From positions 496,001-560,000 of the forward strand of contig JBEYHY010000001.1 of assembly GCA_040635515.1 (NCBI GenBank): 64,000 nt of DNA. The letters are read 5' to 3'. The position numbers were made by a program, and so were the translations under genes. The notes beneath the pieces are model-generated. The model saw nothing but the letters and a program-made list of their open reading frames with translations. It was not told the DNA's origin and searched no databases. This DNA is from Prauserella_A sp040635515. Lineage in GTDB: Bacteria > Actinomycetota > Actinomycetes > Mycobacteriales > Pseudonocardiaceae. Within the stretch, counting starts at the first letter, position 1, and every line of letters starts with the position of its first letter. This document shows, in pieces, positions 34,101 through 43,166 of the stretch.

Positions 34101-36365
34101 ATGAGCATAGTCGGCACCAGGGTGGTCAGGGTCGAGGACGGCACGTTGATCACCGCCGGTGGAACCTATGTCGAGGACCTGCGGGAGGAGGCGCTCGCAG
34201 GCGCCGCGCACGCGGTGTTCGTGCGCAGCCCGCTGGCCCACGCGCGCATCACCGGAATCGATGTCTCCGCGGCACTTGCGGAGCCGGGAGTGCTCGCCGT
34301 TTTCACGGCGGCCGACGTCGATCTGCCGCCCCAGCCCGCGGGACCCGTTCCGCAGCCGTGGCTCGCGGAAGGGGTCGTGCGATATGTCGGCGAACCCGTG
34401 GCGCTGGTGCTGACCGAGCGGCGCTACCAGCTGGCCGACGCCGCGGAACTGGTCGACGTCGACTACGACCCGCTTCCGGCGGTGGCGAGTATCGAGGCGG
34501 CGCTTACCGGTGAAACGGTGATCCACGCGGAGCTGGACGGCAACGTCGCCCAGTCCAACGGCCTCGCTCCGGACGGCTTCGACGAGAACGCCTTCGACGG
34601 CTGCGAAGTCGTCGTCGAGCGGACCATCGTCAATCAGCGGGTCGCGCCCGCGCCGCTGGAGGTGCGTGGCGCCGCTTGCTCGTGGGGACCAGGAGGGCGG
34701 CTCACCTGCTGGTTGTCGACGCAGAACCCGCAGATCGCGAGGATGACGGTCGCCGCGGCGCTCGGCGTCGGTGAGGACGAGGTGCGGATCGTGGCACCCG
34801 ACGTCGGAGGAGGCTTCGGCGCCAAGATCGGCGCCGACCCCGAGGCGGTGCTGCTCGCGTGGGCGGCGAGGACGGCGGGCAGACCCGTGCGCTGGACCGA
34901 GACGCGCAGCGAGAACCTCACGGCGATGACCCATGGCAGGGCGCAGCGCAACACCGTGACCATCGGGGGACGGCGGGACGGGACCGTCGAGGTCGTGCGG
35001 CTCGACGTCGTGCAGGACGCCGGCGCCTACCCTCGCGCGCTGTTCCTGCCGACACTGACCGAACTGATGGCTCCCGGCGTCTACCGCTTTCCGCGCGTCG
35101 AGACGGGAAGCAGGGCAGTGGTCACGACGACGACGCCGGTCGCCGCCTACCGGGGCGCGGGAAGACCGGAGGCCACGGCGGCCGTCGAACGCGGCATGGA
35201 CCTGTTCGCCGCGGAGATCGGCATGGATCCCGCCGAGGTGCGCAGGGTCAACTTCATCCGGCCGGACGAGTTTCCTTACCGCACGCCGACCGGAGCCACC
35301 TACGACAGCGGTGAGTACGCCGCGGCGCTCGACAAGGTGCTCGCCGCCGCGGGCTACGACGAGCTGAGAGCCGAGCAGGCGGCGAGACGTTCGGCTGGCG
35401 ATGTGGTGGCGCTCGGGCTCGGCATCGCGGCCTACGTGGAGATCACCGGTGGCGACGCGGGAGGGGAGAGCGGCAGGATCGACATCCATCGAGACGGCAG
35501 CGTCACCGCCTACACCGGAAGCTCGCCGCACGGGCAAGGGCTGGCGACGTCGCTCGCGATGTTGCTGTCGGACCAGCTCGGTGTTGCCATGGACCGCATC
35601 ACCGTGCGGCACGGCGACACCGACGAGGTGCCGAAGGGCATCGGCACGTTCGGCTCGCGTTCGTTGCAGCTCGGCGGTTCCGCGGTCAGGCAGGCCGCCG
35701 ACGAGGTGCTCGCCCGCGCCACGGAGCTGGCGGCCGAGCTGATGGAGGCCGCGCCCGGCGACATCGAGCTGGACAGGGACAGTGGCGAATGGCGGGTACG
35801 CGGTGCGCCGGCCGGGCCCGCGATCACCTGGGCCCGGCTCGCCGAGCACGCCGGCGACGACGCGCTGTCGGCCGACGTCTGGTTCGCCGAGGGGACACCC
35901 ACGTTCCCCTTCGGGGCGCATCTCGCGGTCGTCGAGGTCGACACTCAGACGGGCAACGTCCGGCTGCGGCGGCTCGTGGCGCTCGACGACGCCGGTCCCG
36001 TCGTCAACCCGCTCGCCTTCGAGGGCCAGCGGCACGGCGGCCTCGGTCAGGGTTCGGCGCAAGCGCTGCTGGAGGTCATGAACTACGACGAGGACGGCAA
36101 CCCGACCACGGCGACACTCGCCGACTATTCGTTCATCAGCGCCACCGAACTGCCCGACTTCGAGCTGGTGGACATGGAGACGCCAACGACTCGCAATCCA
36201 CTGGGAGTCAAGGGAATCGGGGAGGCGGCCACGATCGGCTCCACCCCGGCGGTGCACAACGCGGTGGTGGACGCGCTGTCGCACCTGGGAGTTCGCCACC
36301 TGGACATGCCGGCGACGCCGTTGCGCGTGTGGCAGGCACTTGCCGGCGCGAGGAAGGAGAGCTGA
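34101..36365 (+). CDS. Form II CoxL-like molybdenum hydroxylase large subunit
   Basis: 754 residues, xanthine dehydrogenase/CO dehydrogenase large-subunit family, binding the molybdopterin-cytosine-dinucleotide cofactor. The loop reads AYRGAGR (about residues 350-356), the signature of form II CoxL and not AYxCSFR of true CO dehydrogenases, so CO oxidation should not be assumed; aldehydes or N-heterocycles are plausible. GGGFGAKIG and the final VKGIGEAATIGSTPAV with the catalytic Glu are intact. GGGAGG four bases before the ATG. First gene of an L-S-M operon. Confidence 0.9.
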   Translation: MSIVGTRVVRVEDGTLITAGGTYVEDLREEALAGAAHAVFVRSPLAHARITGIDVSAALAEPGVLAVFTAADVDLPPQPAGPVPQPWLAEGVVRYVGEPVALVLTERRYQLADAAELVDVDYDPLPAVASIEAALTGETVIHAELDGNVAQSNGLAPDGFDENAFDGCEVVVERTIVNQRVAPAPLEVRGAACSWGPGGRLTCWLSTQNPQIARMTVAAALGVGEDEVRIVAPDVGGGFGAKIGADPEAVLLAWAARTAGRPVRWTETRSENLTAMTHGRAQRNTVTIGGRRDGTVEVVRLDVVQDAGAYPRALFLPTLTELMAPGVYRFPRVETGSRAVVTTTTPVAAYRGAGRPEATAAVERGMDLFAAEIGMDPAEVRRVNFIRPDEFPYRTPTGATYDSGEYAAALDKVLAAAGYDELRAEQAARRSAGDVVALGLGIAAYVEITGGDAGGESGRIDIHRDGSVTAYTGSSPHGQGLATSLAMLLSDQLGVAMDRITVRHGDTDEVPKGIGTFGSRSLQLGGSAVRQAADEVLARATELAAELMEAAPGDIELDRDSGEWRVRGAPAGPAITWARLAEHAGDDALSADVWFAEGTPTFPFGAHLAVVEVDTQTGNVRLRRLVALDDAGPVVNPLAFEGQRHGGLGQGSAQALLEVMNYDEDGNPTTATLADYSFISATELPDFELVDMETPTTRNPLGVKGIGEAATIGSTPAVHNAVVDALSHLGVRHLDMPATPLRVWQALAGARKES

Positions 36366-36839
36366 GTGAAGGTCACCATCGAGGTCAACGGCCGCGGCGT
36401 GTCCGACGAGGTCGAGGACCGCACCCTGCTCGTGCACTTCATCAGGGACAACGCCGGGCTGACGGCGACCAACGTCGGTTGTGACACCACCTCCTGCGGC
36501 GCGTGCACGGTACTGCTCGACGGCGAGTCGGTGAAATCCTGCACGGTGCTCGCCGCGCAGGCGGAAGGGCACACGGTGACGACACTGGAAGGGCTTTCCG
36601 GCGAGCACGAGGGCGAACTGCATCCCGTTCAGCGCGCCTTCCGGGATCAGCACGGCCTGCAGTGCGGGTTCTGCACTCCGGGGATGATCATGGCATCGGT
36701 GTCGCTGCTCGCGCACAATCCGAAGCCTGCTCGTGAGGAGATCCGCCGCGGGCTCGAAGGAAACCTGTGCCGGTGCACCGGTTACCACAACATCGTCAAC
36801 GCCGTCGCCGACGCGTCGGGGCAGGAGGCCGGCAGGTGA
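36366..36839 (+). CDS. CoxS-like [2Fe-2S] small subunit
   Basis: 157 residues. Plant-type cluster CDTTSCGACTVLLDG (about residues 40-54) and the second cluster CGFCTPGM ... CRCTGYHN. Carries electrons from the molybdenum site to the FAD subunit. GTG start immediately after the large-subunit stop; its stop overlaps the next gene by GTGA. Confidence 0.93.
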   Translation: MKVTIEVNGRGVSDEVEDRTLLVHFIRDNAGLTATNVGCDTTSCGACTVLLDGESVKSCTVLAAQAEGHTVTTLEGLSGEHEGELHPVQRAFRDQHGLQCGFCTPGMIMASVSLLAHNPKPAREEIRRGLEGNLCRCTGYHNIVNAVADASGQEAGR

Positions 36840-37648
36840 TTCCCGCTCGGTTCACCTACCTCCGAGCCTCGAGCGTGGACGAGGCGATCGCGATGCTCGG
36901 GCAGTACGGCGACGAGGCGAAGGTGCTCGCGGGCGGGCATTCGCTGCTGCCGCTGATGAAGCTGCGCCTTGCCGCGCCCGAGGTGCTTGTCGACATCACC
37001 TCGGTCGAGGGCCTGCGCTATGTGCGTCATGAGGGTGGGGACATCGCGATCGGCGCCCTCACTCGCTACCACGACCTGCACGGCGATCCGGTGCTTGCCG
37101 AACACGCTCCGCTGCTCGCGCACGTCGCGGGGGAGGTGGGCGATCAGCAGGTACGGCATCGCGGAACGATCGGCGGTTCGCTGGTGCACGCCGATCCCGC
37201 GGCCGATCTCTCCGCGGCGGTGCTGGCCAGCGACGGGGTGCTCGTCGTGTCGGGACCGGGAGGGCGGCGCGAGATCCCCGCGGCGGAGTTCTTCCTCGGC
37301 CCCTTCACGACTCCGCTGCTTCCGGACGAACTGCTGACCGAGATCAGGGTTCCCGCCGCGGCCGGAACCGGCTGGGGTTTCGAGAAGTTCCGCAGGAGGG
37401 CCATCGACTGGGCGATCGTCGGAGTCGCGGTGTCGGGGACGGCGGTCGCACTGATCAACATGGCGGGTGTGCCGGTGAGGGCGGCGGCGACGGAGCGGGC
37501 ACTCGCCGAGGGCGCGAGCCTCGCCGACGCGGCCGCCCTCGCGGCCGAGGGCACCAGCCCGGTCGAGGAGCCGCACGCGAGCGCCGAGTACCGCGCGCAT
37601 CTCGCGAGGGTGCTGACCGCGAGGGCACTGGAGCAGGCACCGGGCTGA
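36836..37648 (+). CDS. CoxM-like FAD-binding medium subunit
   Basis: 270 residues. FAD motifs AGGHSLLPLMKLRLA (about 33-47) and HRGTIGGSLVHADPAAD (about 103-119) are present, and C-terminal CO dehydrogenase flavoprotein domain follows. Transfers electrons to an acceptor such as the quinone pool. GTG start coupled to coxS. Completes a three-subunit enzyme. No CoxD/E/F-type maturation genes are adjacent. Confidence 0.92.
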   Translation: MIPARFTYLRASSVDEAIAMLGQYGDEAKVLAGGHSLLPLMKLRLAAPEVLVDITSVEGLRYVRHEGGDIAIGALTRYHDLHGDPVLAEHAPLLAHVAGEVGDQQVRHRGTIGGSLVHADPAADLSAAVLASDGVLVVSGPGGRREIPAAEFFLGPFTTPLLPDELLTEIRVPAAAGTGWGFEKFRRRAIDWAIVGVAVSGTAVALINMAGVPVRAAATERALAEGASLADAAALAAEGTSPVEEPHASAEYRAHLARVLTARALEQAPG

Positions 37649-37695
37649 ACCACCTCTCGCTGGACTGAACGGAGCAATTCCGGGGACCGGGCTTG

Positions 37696-37728
37696 AGCTC
37701 AAAAGCTAATGATATTAGCTTTTGAGCT
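37696..37728. promoter_or_regulatory. Operator: perfect 15-bp inverted repeat before the hydrolase-tetR operon
   Basis: AGCTCAAAAGCTAAT, spacer GAT, ATTAGCTTTTGAGCT: 15 of 15 paired, strikingly AT-rich in this genome. It lies 27 bp upstream of the hydrolase ATG, near the expected promoter. The TetR encoded two genes on is the natural ligand. As RNA it could also form a strong hairpin behind coxM. Confidence 0.65.
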
Positions 37729-37755
37729 ATCAAAACTAGCCCGAGGAGACTCCGG

Positions 37756-38598
37756 ATGACCACCGCCGCGCCGCCGACCCGCTACCTCGACCTCGCCCAC
37801 GGCCGCATCGCCTACGACGACACCGCCGACACCGCCGACACCGGTACCGGAACCGGGGCGCGGGTGGTCGTGTGCGTACCGGGACTCGGCGACATCCGCG
37901 GGGTGTATCGGCACTTGCGGCCGCTGCTCACCGGTGCCGGCTACCGCGTGGTGACCATGGACCTGCGCGGGGCGGGGGAGTCGAGCGCCCCCTGGCCTGA
38001 CTACTCGACGACCGCCGTGGCCTCGGATGTGCTGGCGCTCGTGCGGCACCTCGATGCGGGACCGGTCGTGCTGCTCGGCAACTCCTACACGGGAGGCGCC
38101 TCGCTGGTCGCGGCGGCCGAGGCGGGGGAGGACTTCGCGGGGCTCGTGCTGACCGCGCCGTTCGCGCGTCGCAGGCCCAGGGAGCGGCTCCTCGTGAGGC
38201 TGGCGCTCACCGTGGTCGGCAGGTCCCCCTTCGCGTGGGTCGCCTACTGGTCGTCACTGTTCACCGGCGGGAAGCCCGCCGACTTCGCAGCGGCGAAGAA
38301 GGCGTTGCGCGCGAGCCTGCGCGAGCCGGGACACATGGCGGCGCTGCGGTCGATGCTCGCGGCCGGTCAGGCGCCTGGCGAGGCGGCGGCGCCTCAGGTG
38401 CGGTGTCCGGTGCTGGTCGTCATGGGCGACGCCGACCCCGACTTTCCGGATCCGGCGGTCGAGGCAGACGCGGTCGCGAACCTCGTTCCCGACGGCACGG
38501 TGGCCGTGATCGAAGGCTGTGGTCACTACCCCGCGGCCGAGGCTCCCGGCGAGACCGCCGCCGTCGTGCTGCCGTTTCTGCGGAAGGTGATGGGCTGA
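37756..38598 (+). CDS. Alpha/beta hydrolase
   Basis: 280 residues. Nucleophile elbow GNSYTGG (Ser about residue 110), oxyanion region PGLGDIRGVYRHL, acid VMGDADPDF and His GCGHYP: a complete triad. A Thr/Ala/Asp low-complexity insert follows residue 20. GAGGAG before the ATG. Coupled to the TetR gene (TGATG overlap), so its substrate may relate to the inducer. Not evidently part of the cox-like enzyme. Confidence 0.9.
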   Translation: MTTAAPPTRYLDLAHGRIAYDDTADTADTGTGTGARVVVCVPGLGDIRGVYRHLRPLLTGAGYRVVTMDLRGAGESSAPWPDYSTTAVASDVLALVRHLDAGPVVLLGNSYTGGASLVAAAEAGEDFAGLVLTAPFARRRPRERLLVRLALTVVGRSPFAWVAYWSSLFTGGKPADFAAAKKALRASLREPGHMAALRSMLAAGQAPGEAAAPQVRCPVLVVMGDADPDFPDPAVEADAVANLVPDGTVAVIEGCGHYPAAEAPGETAAVVLPFLRKVMG

Positions 38599-39182
38599 TG
38601 CCGAGGATGGGACTGAGCACCCAGCAGGTGGTGTCGGCGGCCGCGGACATCGCGGATACCGATGGTTTCGGCGCGTTGTCGCTCGCGAAGGTCGCGGCCC
38701 GTGTCGGAGTGCGGGTGCCCTCGCTGTACAAACATGTCGGGAGCCTCGACGAGTTGCGGTGCAGGCTCGGTGTGCTCGGGGCGACCGAACTCGGCGAAGC
38801 GATCAGGGACGCGGCGGTCGGCCTCGCGGGCAGGGACGCGCTGCGCGCCTGCTGCCGTTGCTATCGCGACTACGCACGCGCACATCCTGGACGCTACGCG
38901 GCGACCCAGTACCGGTTCCCCGCGACATCGCCGCTGGGCGCCGAGTTCGCGGCGCGCTCCGGCGAACTGCTCGACCTCGTCCTCGCCGTGCTGCGTGGCT
39001 ACGCACTCGACGGCGAGGACGCCATCCACGCCGCGAGGCTCATCCGCAGTGGGGTTCACGGATTCGTCGTACTGGAGGAGCTGGGCGGATTCGGCCTGCC
39101 GACCGAACTCGACACCAGTTTCGACAAGGCCGTCGACATCATCGAAGCCGGATTACGTTCATTGTCCACAAAGGAGAATTGA
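38598..39182 (+). CDS. TetR-family regulator
   Basis: 194 residues. HTH: VVSAAADIADTDGFGALSLA, VAARVGVRVPSLYKHVGSLD; the C-terminal part resembles TetR_C of the TetR/WHG type. Coupled after the hydrolase and one base before the DUF4260 gene start, so the three form an operon, probably autorepressed through the inverted repeat at 37696-37728. Confidence 0.9.
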   Translation: MPRMGLSTQQVVSAAADIADTDGFGALSLAKVAARVGVRVPSLYKHVGSLDELRCRLGVLGATELGEAIRDAAVGLAGRDALRACCRCYRDYARAHPGRYAATQYRFPATSPLGAEFAARSGELLDLVLAVLRGYALDGEDAIHAARLIRSGVHGFVVLEELGGFGLPTELDTSFDKAVDIIEAGLRSLSTKEN

Positions 39183-39183
39183 A

Positions 39184-39654
39184 ATGAAACGTCTCGCCGC
39201 CGCGTTGTTCGGGCTCTTCCTGCTGGCTTTCGCCGTATTCGAGGCCGTCAAGTACGGCGGCGTCGTCATCCCGCTCGTCGTGCTCGGATTCGTTCTGCCC
39301 GACTTCGCCTTCTTCGCCGCGATCGGCACTCCCTCGGAAAAGGGGCGATTGCCTCGCAGGGCCGTGCCGCTCTACAACCTGCTGCACCACTGGTCGCTGC
39401 CGGCGGTCGTGCTCGTGCTGTCGGCGACCCTGCCGATCAGTCATGCCACGTTGTTGCTGTTCTTCCCCGCCGCGCTGGCCTGGCTCGCGCACATCATGCT
39501 CGACCGCGCCCTCGGTTACGGCCTCCGCACCAGGGATGGATGGCAGCGGGGCGGCTCTCCGGTGAACCGCCCCGCCGCCGGGTCTCACCAGACCTGGTCG
39601 AGCACGCGCAGGATGTTGCCGCCGAGCACCTTGCCGATCTCGTCGTCGGAGTAG
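39184..39654 (+). CDS. DUF4260-family membrane protein
   Basis: 156 residues. DUF4260 features: LYNLLHHWSLPAVVLVLSA, LAWLAHIMLDRALGYGLR, with about four membrane helices. Natural family members end near YGLRTRDGWQ; here the frame goes on for about 35 polar residues and overlaps the convergent dipeptidase by 70 bp, so the original stop may have been lost. Function of the family is unknown. RBS AAAGGAGAA just upstream. Confidence 0.82.
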   Translation: MKRLAAALFGLFLLAFAVFEAVKYGGVVIPLVVLGFVLPDFAFFAAIGTPSEKGRLPRRAVPLYNLLHHWSLPAVVLVLSATLPISHATLLLFFPAALAWLAHIMLDRALGYGLRTRDGWQRGGSPVNRPAAGSHQTWSSTRRMLPPSTLPISSSE

Positions 39655-40799
39655 TCGTGCGCGACGAGCCAGCCGGTGATGTGGTGGAACTCCTCGGCCG
39701 GGTTCTCGATGCCGTCGACGAAGTCGACCTTGTCGAACTCGGGGCCGTCATGGGCGGCCGAGATCGAGAGGTGCTTCGCGAACGTGTCGTGCAGGCCGAC
39801 GTGGTCACCGAACAACGTGTCGGGCCCGAAGGCCACGTGGTCGATTCCCACCAGTTCGACGCAGTAGGTGAAGTGCTCCATGAACGCGTCGAGGTTGTGC
39901 GCGGGGTGGTTCGGGCTCATGGTGGTGTGCGGTGCGGCCTCGATGCCGATCACCCCACCGCGTTCCGCGCAGGCGATGATCACGTCGTCCGGCTTCATCC
40001 TGCGCGTCGGCCACACCGAGCGCGCACCGGCATGCGTGATGAAGATCGGCTGGGTGGAGGCCTTGATCGTGTCCATGCTGGTGCGGTCGCCGGAGTGCGA
40101 CACGTCGATGGCGATGCCCAGCTTGTTCATCCGCCGCACGGCCTTCTCGCCGAAGTAGGTGAGCCCGCCGTCGTGCCGCTCGCGCAGCCCGGAGCCGAGG
40201 GTGTTCGACTCGCTGTAGGCGATGCCCATCTGCCGCACCCCGAAGCCGTACAGCACGTCGACCCTGTCGACCTCGTTCTGGATCGGCGTCGCGGCCTCAA
40301 GTGAGGGCACGAGCGCGATCTGCCCGTTGTTACGGGCATCGGCGATGTCCGAGACGCGCTCGGCCTTGACCACGAAGTCCTGCTTGGCGATATCGGAGTA
40401 GCGCATGCCGAGGTCGACGAGCACGTCCTCCCACTTCCACCCCATGGTCGAGGTGATGCAGCAGGTGCCGTCCATGAAGTTCTCGAAGACCGCGTCGATT
40501 CCGGAAAGGGACAGTCCCTCGTATCCGGTGTGGTGGCGGCCCGTCCTGTTGTAGGAGAACGTCTCCGTGATGTCCTCGGGGAAGACGCTCGTGTGGTCGT
40601 GCAACGAGATGACGGTGTTGTCGGCGAGCAGCCGGGCGACCCTCTCCCGCTGGGTTTCGGTCAGCTCCGGGCCTCGCGAGTTCACTCTGCCGATCTCTTT
40701 GGCCAGGGTGAACTCGATGTAGTCCTCGCCCGGCTGCAGCGCGTCGAACGAGCGGTATCCCTGGTAGCGCAACGGCTGCGCACCGGTTTTCTCCACCAT
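39585..40799 (-). CDS. Membrane dipeptidase (peptidase M19, renal dipeptidase-like)
   Basis: 404 residues. Zinc-dependent TIM-barrel dipeptidase family. Seen: NTVISLHDHTS metal motif near residue 60, GIAIDVSHSGDRTSMDTI, FITHAGARSVWPTRR, and HVAFGPDTLFGD. The first motif has HDH in place of the common DGHND, so substrate use may differ. Last gene of the Lrp-racemase-symporter operon; ATG 40799 with AAGGAAGG. With a racemase upstream, it could act on D-containing dipeptides. Confidence 0.85.
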   Translation of the reverse strand: MVEKTGAQPLRYQGYRSFDALQPGEDYIEFTLAKEIGRVNSRGPELTETQRERVARLLADNTVISLHDHTSVFPEDITETFSYNRTGRHHTGYEGLSLSGIDAVFENFMDGTCCITSTMGWKWEDVLVDLGMRYSDIAKQDFVVKAERVSDIADARNNGQIALVPSLEAATPIQNEVDRVDVLYGFGVRQMGIAYSESNTLGSGLRERHDGGLTYFGEKAVRRMNKLGIAIDVSHSGDRTSMDTIKASTQPIFITHAGARSVWPTRRMKPDDVIIACAERGGVIGIEAAPHTTMSPNHPAHNLDAFMEHFTYCVELVGIDHVAFGPDTLFGDHVGLHDTFAKHLSISAAHDGPEFDKVDFVDGIENPAEEFHHITGWLVAHDYSDDEIGKVLGGNILRVLDQVW

Positions 40800-40822
40800 G
40801 CCGCTATGCCTTCCTTTCTTGT

Positions 40823-42298
40823 TCAGCCACTGACAACGGTTGTTTTCCTGGCCTTGGCCGGTTTCCAGGAATCGAGCGGGAAGAACGAGGTCAGTTCCTC
40901 GGGTTTCATGGGCTTGCTGAGCAGCGAACCGATGATCATGCCGGCGAATCCGGCGATGACGCCGGGAACGACAGGTTCGAAGAACGGGCCGTCGATCACG
41001 TACCACAGTAGACAGACACCGAATCCGGAGACCATGGACCACACGGCGCCGACCTTCGTCGCCCTGCGCCAGTAGAGGCCGAGCAGGACCGGCGCGGTGA
41101 CGGTACTGCCGAGCAGCGCGGCGTAGCTGAGCACCACGAACTGCACGATGTCCAGTTCCTGCAGGGTAAGCAGGACGGGGAGCATGCCGATCACCAGTGT
41201 GACCCACCGGTTGATGATGGTCCTTCGCCGCTCCGAGGTGCCCGGGCGGATCAGCGCGGTGTAGAGGTCGTAGGAGATCGCGGGACCCGCGACCAGGAGC
41301 ACCGAGTCAACGGTGCTCAGTACGGCCATGACCACCGAGGTGAGTAGCAGTGCGCCGACGAACGGCGGTAGCACTTCGGAGGCGAGGATCGTCGACGCCG
41401 CGTCCGATATGGACAGGTTCGGATAGAGCACCCGCATCACCATTCCGGCGATGCCGATGCAGATTCCGGTCAGCAGTACGAAGAACAGTGCGATTCCGGA
41501 AGCTCTGCGGCAGGTGCGGTCATCGGGCATGGCGTAGAAGCGCAACAGCAGATAGGGAGCGCACAGTGCCGCGAAACCGAAGCCGAGCCAGAAGCTGCTG
41601 ATTTCCGCCCAGCCGAAGCCCCAGCCGATGAACTCGGGCGCGACCTCCGGAAGCGAAAGCGCCAGGGAGGACATGCCGCCCGCGTGGCTGATCAGCAGCG
41701 GCAGTCCGATCACGACCCCGAGGGCCATCGCGATCTGCTGCAGGAAGTCGGTGCGGATGACCGCTGTCATACCGCCGACGACGGTGTAGACGACGACGAG
41801 TCCCATCAGGATCACCGCGCCCCAGAAGAACGGGATGCCGAACGCCGCCTCCAGGATGACGCCGCCAGCCTGATACTGCGCCGACATGAACACCAGATAC
41901 GACAGCACGAGCAGGACCGAGATGACCGCCCTCGGGACCTTCCCGCCGAACCGGTCGGCGATGAAGTCGGGGAAGGTCAGCGCGTTGCGTTCCCGCGAGT
42001 AGCGGCGCAGCCGGGGCGCGATGACGTAGGCGGCGATGAGGAACGCCACCCAGATTCCGGCCCAGCCCCACATGAACGAGGCGCCGGTGAGGTAGTGGAT
42101 GCCGACGGTGCCGACGAAGGTGCCCGCGCTCATCTGCGTCGCGGCGATACTCGCGCCGCCTGCCCAGGCACCGACCTTCCTGCCGGCGACGAAGTAGTCC
42201 GCCTCGCCCTCGTTGGTCTTGAAGGAACGCCAGCCTTCGAAGACGAGCACGATGAGGAAACCGCCGAGCAGTAGCAGGAATGCCATCTCGAATGTCAT
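40823..42298 (-). CDS. Sodium:solute symporter (SSS family)
   Basis: 491 residues, about 13 membrane helices, LeuT-like fold. Family motifs: VAGRKVGAWAGGASIAATQ, then GWAGIWVAFLIAAYVIAPRL and MAVLSTVDSVLLVAGPAISY. Imports an organic solute with Na+. Overlaps the 56-residue membrane gene by ATGA and is 23 bp before the dipeptidase gene. Substrate probably an amino acid, hydantoin or small peptide given the neighbours. Confidence 0.92.
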   Translation of the reverse strand: MTFEMAFLLLLGGFLIVLVFEGWRSFKTNEGEADYFVAGRKVGAWAGGASIAATQMSAGTFVGTVGIHYLTGASFMWGWAGIWVAFLIAAYVIAPRLRRYSRERNALTFPDFIADRFGGKVPRAVISVLLVLSYLVFMSAQYQAGGVILEAAFGIPFFWGAVILMGLVVVYTVVGGMTAVIRTDFLQQIAMALGVVIGLPLLISHAGGMSSLALSLPEVAPEFIGWGFGWAEISSFWLGFGFAALCAPYLLLRFYAMPDDRTCRRASGIALFFVLLTGICIGIAGMVMRVLYPNLSISDAASTILASEVLPPFVGALLLTSVVMAVLSTVDSVLLVAGPAISYDLYTALIRPGTSERRRTIINRWVTLVIGMLPVLLTLQELDIVQFVVLSYAALLGSTVTAPVLLGLYWRRATKVGAVWSMVSGFGVCLLWYVIDGPFFEPVVPGVIAGFAGMIIGSLLSKPMKPEELTSFFPLDSWKPAKARKTTVVSG

Positions 42299-42465
42299 GA
42301 GCGGTCACCGTTTTCCGAGTCGGAGTTTCCTTTGTGACGTCGACCTGCCAGCAGGATCGCGAGCGCGGTGAGCACGAGGCCCGCCAGTACGGCGGTGTCG
42401 AAGGGAATCCCGAAGGGGGTGAGCCAGATGTCGGAAGCCAGTGTTGTCGTGAGCGAGGTCGTCAT
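42295..42465 (-). CDS. Small membrane protein (56 residues) linked to the symporter
   Basis: 56 residues, one predicted membrane helix (FDTAVLAGLVLTALAILLAG), short N-terminus MTTSLTTTLASDIWLTPFG, basic then acidic tail. ATGA overlaps on both sides (with the secreted protein before and the symporter after) argue that it is a true translated gene. It may be an accessory subunit of the symporter, like the small partners of some SSS transporters; this is inference. Confidence 0.75.
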   Translation of the reverse strand: MTTSLTTTLASDIWLTPFGIPFDTAVLAGLVLTALAILLAGRRHKGNSDSENGDRS

Positions 42466-43166
42466 GAGCGGGCACGCTCCTGTCGTGAGGTGTGGATCAG
42501 CCAGAGCACGACGACAACGACGAGGAACACCACGCCTACCCAGGACGAGATGGTGCCGAGTGACGCGGTCGAGGTCGTGCCGTATTCGGCGACCGTGACC
42601 GAGGGCAGCGATTTGCTGGTGTGCCGCAGCACGATCCGGTCGCCCTCTTCTGACTGGTTGTGGAAGGTCGGCATCGAGTCACCGACGAGCCGCTGCCCCT
42701 CGGGCAGGCTCACCGAGATGCTGATTCTGGCCGCCCTGTCCGTGGGGATCTCGGGAATCGCGAGCGGAACACCGTGGGCAGCCGGATCCCGCTCGTTGCG
42801 TTGCTCCACCGTGTACTCGGTCGTTCCGGCCGGTAGCACCGCCTCGGCACGGACACCGTCGAGGGCTCCGATGTCACCGATCCCCGACACCCCGGTCAGC
42901 TCGCCGAGCGCGGTTCCGTTGTGCGGGGTGAACAGCAGCCTGACCGGTGTGTCCTCGGTGATGGGCGCGGCGAGGGTGAATGTCGAGCGCACGACGTCGT
43001 TGCCGTCCTCGTTCATCGTCACCGCGATGTCCGCCCCGGCGAGCACGGGCTCGGCGGCTTCCTCCTGCCCGGCGGCCTGCGGGGCCAAGATGCCCATCGC
43101 GGCCAGAGCCGCGGGGATGACCAGCAGCCTCGCCGTCCAGGTGCGTGCTGTCGTGCGGCGGCTCAT
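42462..43166 (-). CDS. Exported protein with C-terminal membrane anchor
   Basis: 234 residues, not recognised. Signal peptide (TARLLVIPAALAAMGILAPQAAGQ), an extracellular beta-rich domain (DIAVTMNEDGNDVVRSTFTL, PVRLLFTPHNGTALGELTG), and a C-terminal helix WVGVVFLVVVVVLWLIHTSR. Such topology suits a surface solute-binding or sensor part. ATGA overlaps with the racemase upstream and the small membrane gene downstream tie it to the transporter operon. Confidence 0.78.
   Translation of the reverse strand: MSRRTTARTWTARLLVIPAALAAMGILAPQAAGQEEAAEPVLAGADIAVTMNEDGNDVVRSTFTLAAPITEDTPVRLLFTPHNGTALGELTGVSGIGDIGALDGVRAEAVLPAGTTEYTVEQRNERDPAAHGVPLAIPEIPTDRAARISISVSLPEGQRLVGDSMPTFHNQSEEGDRIVLRHTSKSLPSVTVAEYGTTSTASLGTISSWVGVVFLVVVVVLWLIHTSRQERARS

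Noticed and set aside
33912..36788. 958-residue minus-strand open frame
   Set aside because: Antisense to the coxL/coxS-like genes, which have intact motifs; the antisense has none.
34101..37648. True CO dehydrogenase (form I)
   Set aside because: The active loop reads AYRGAGR, not AYxCSFR.
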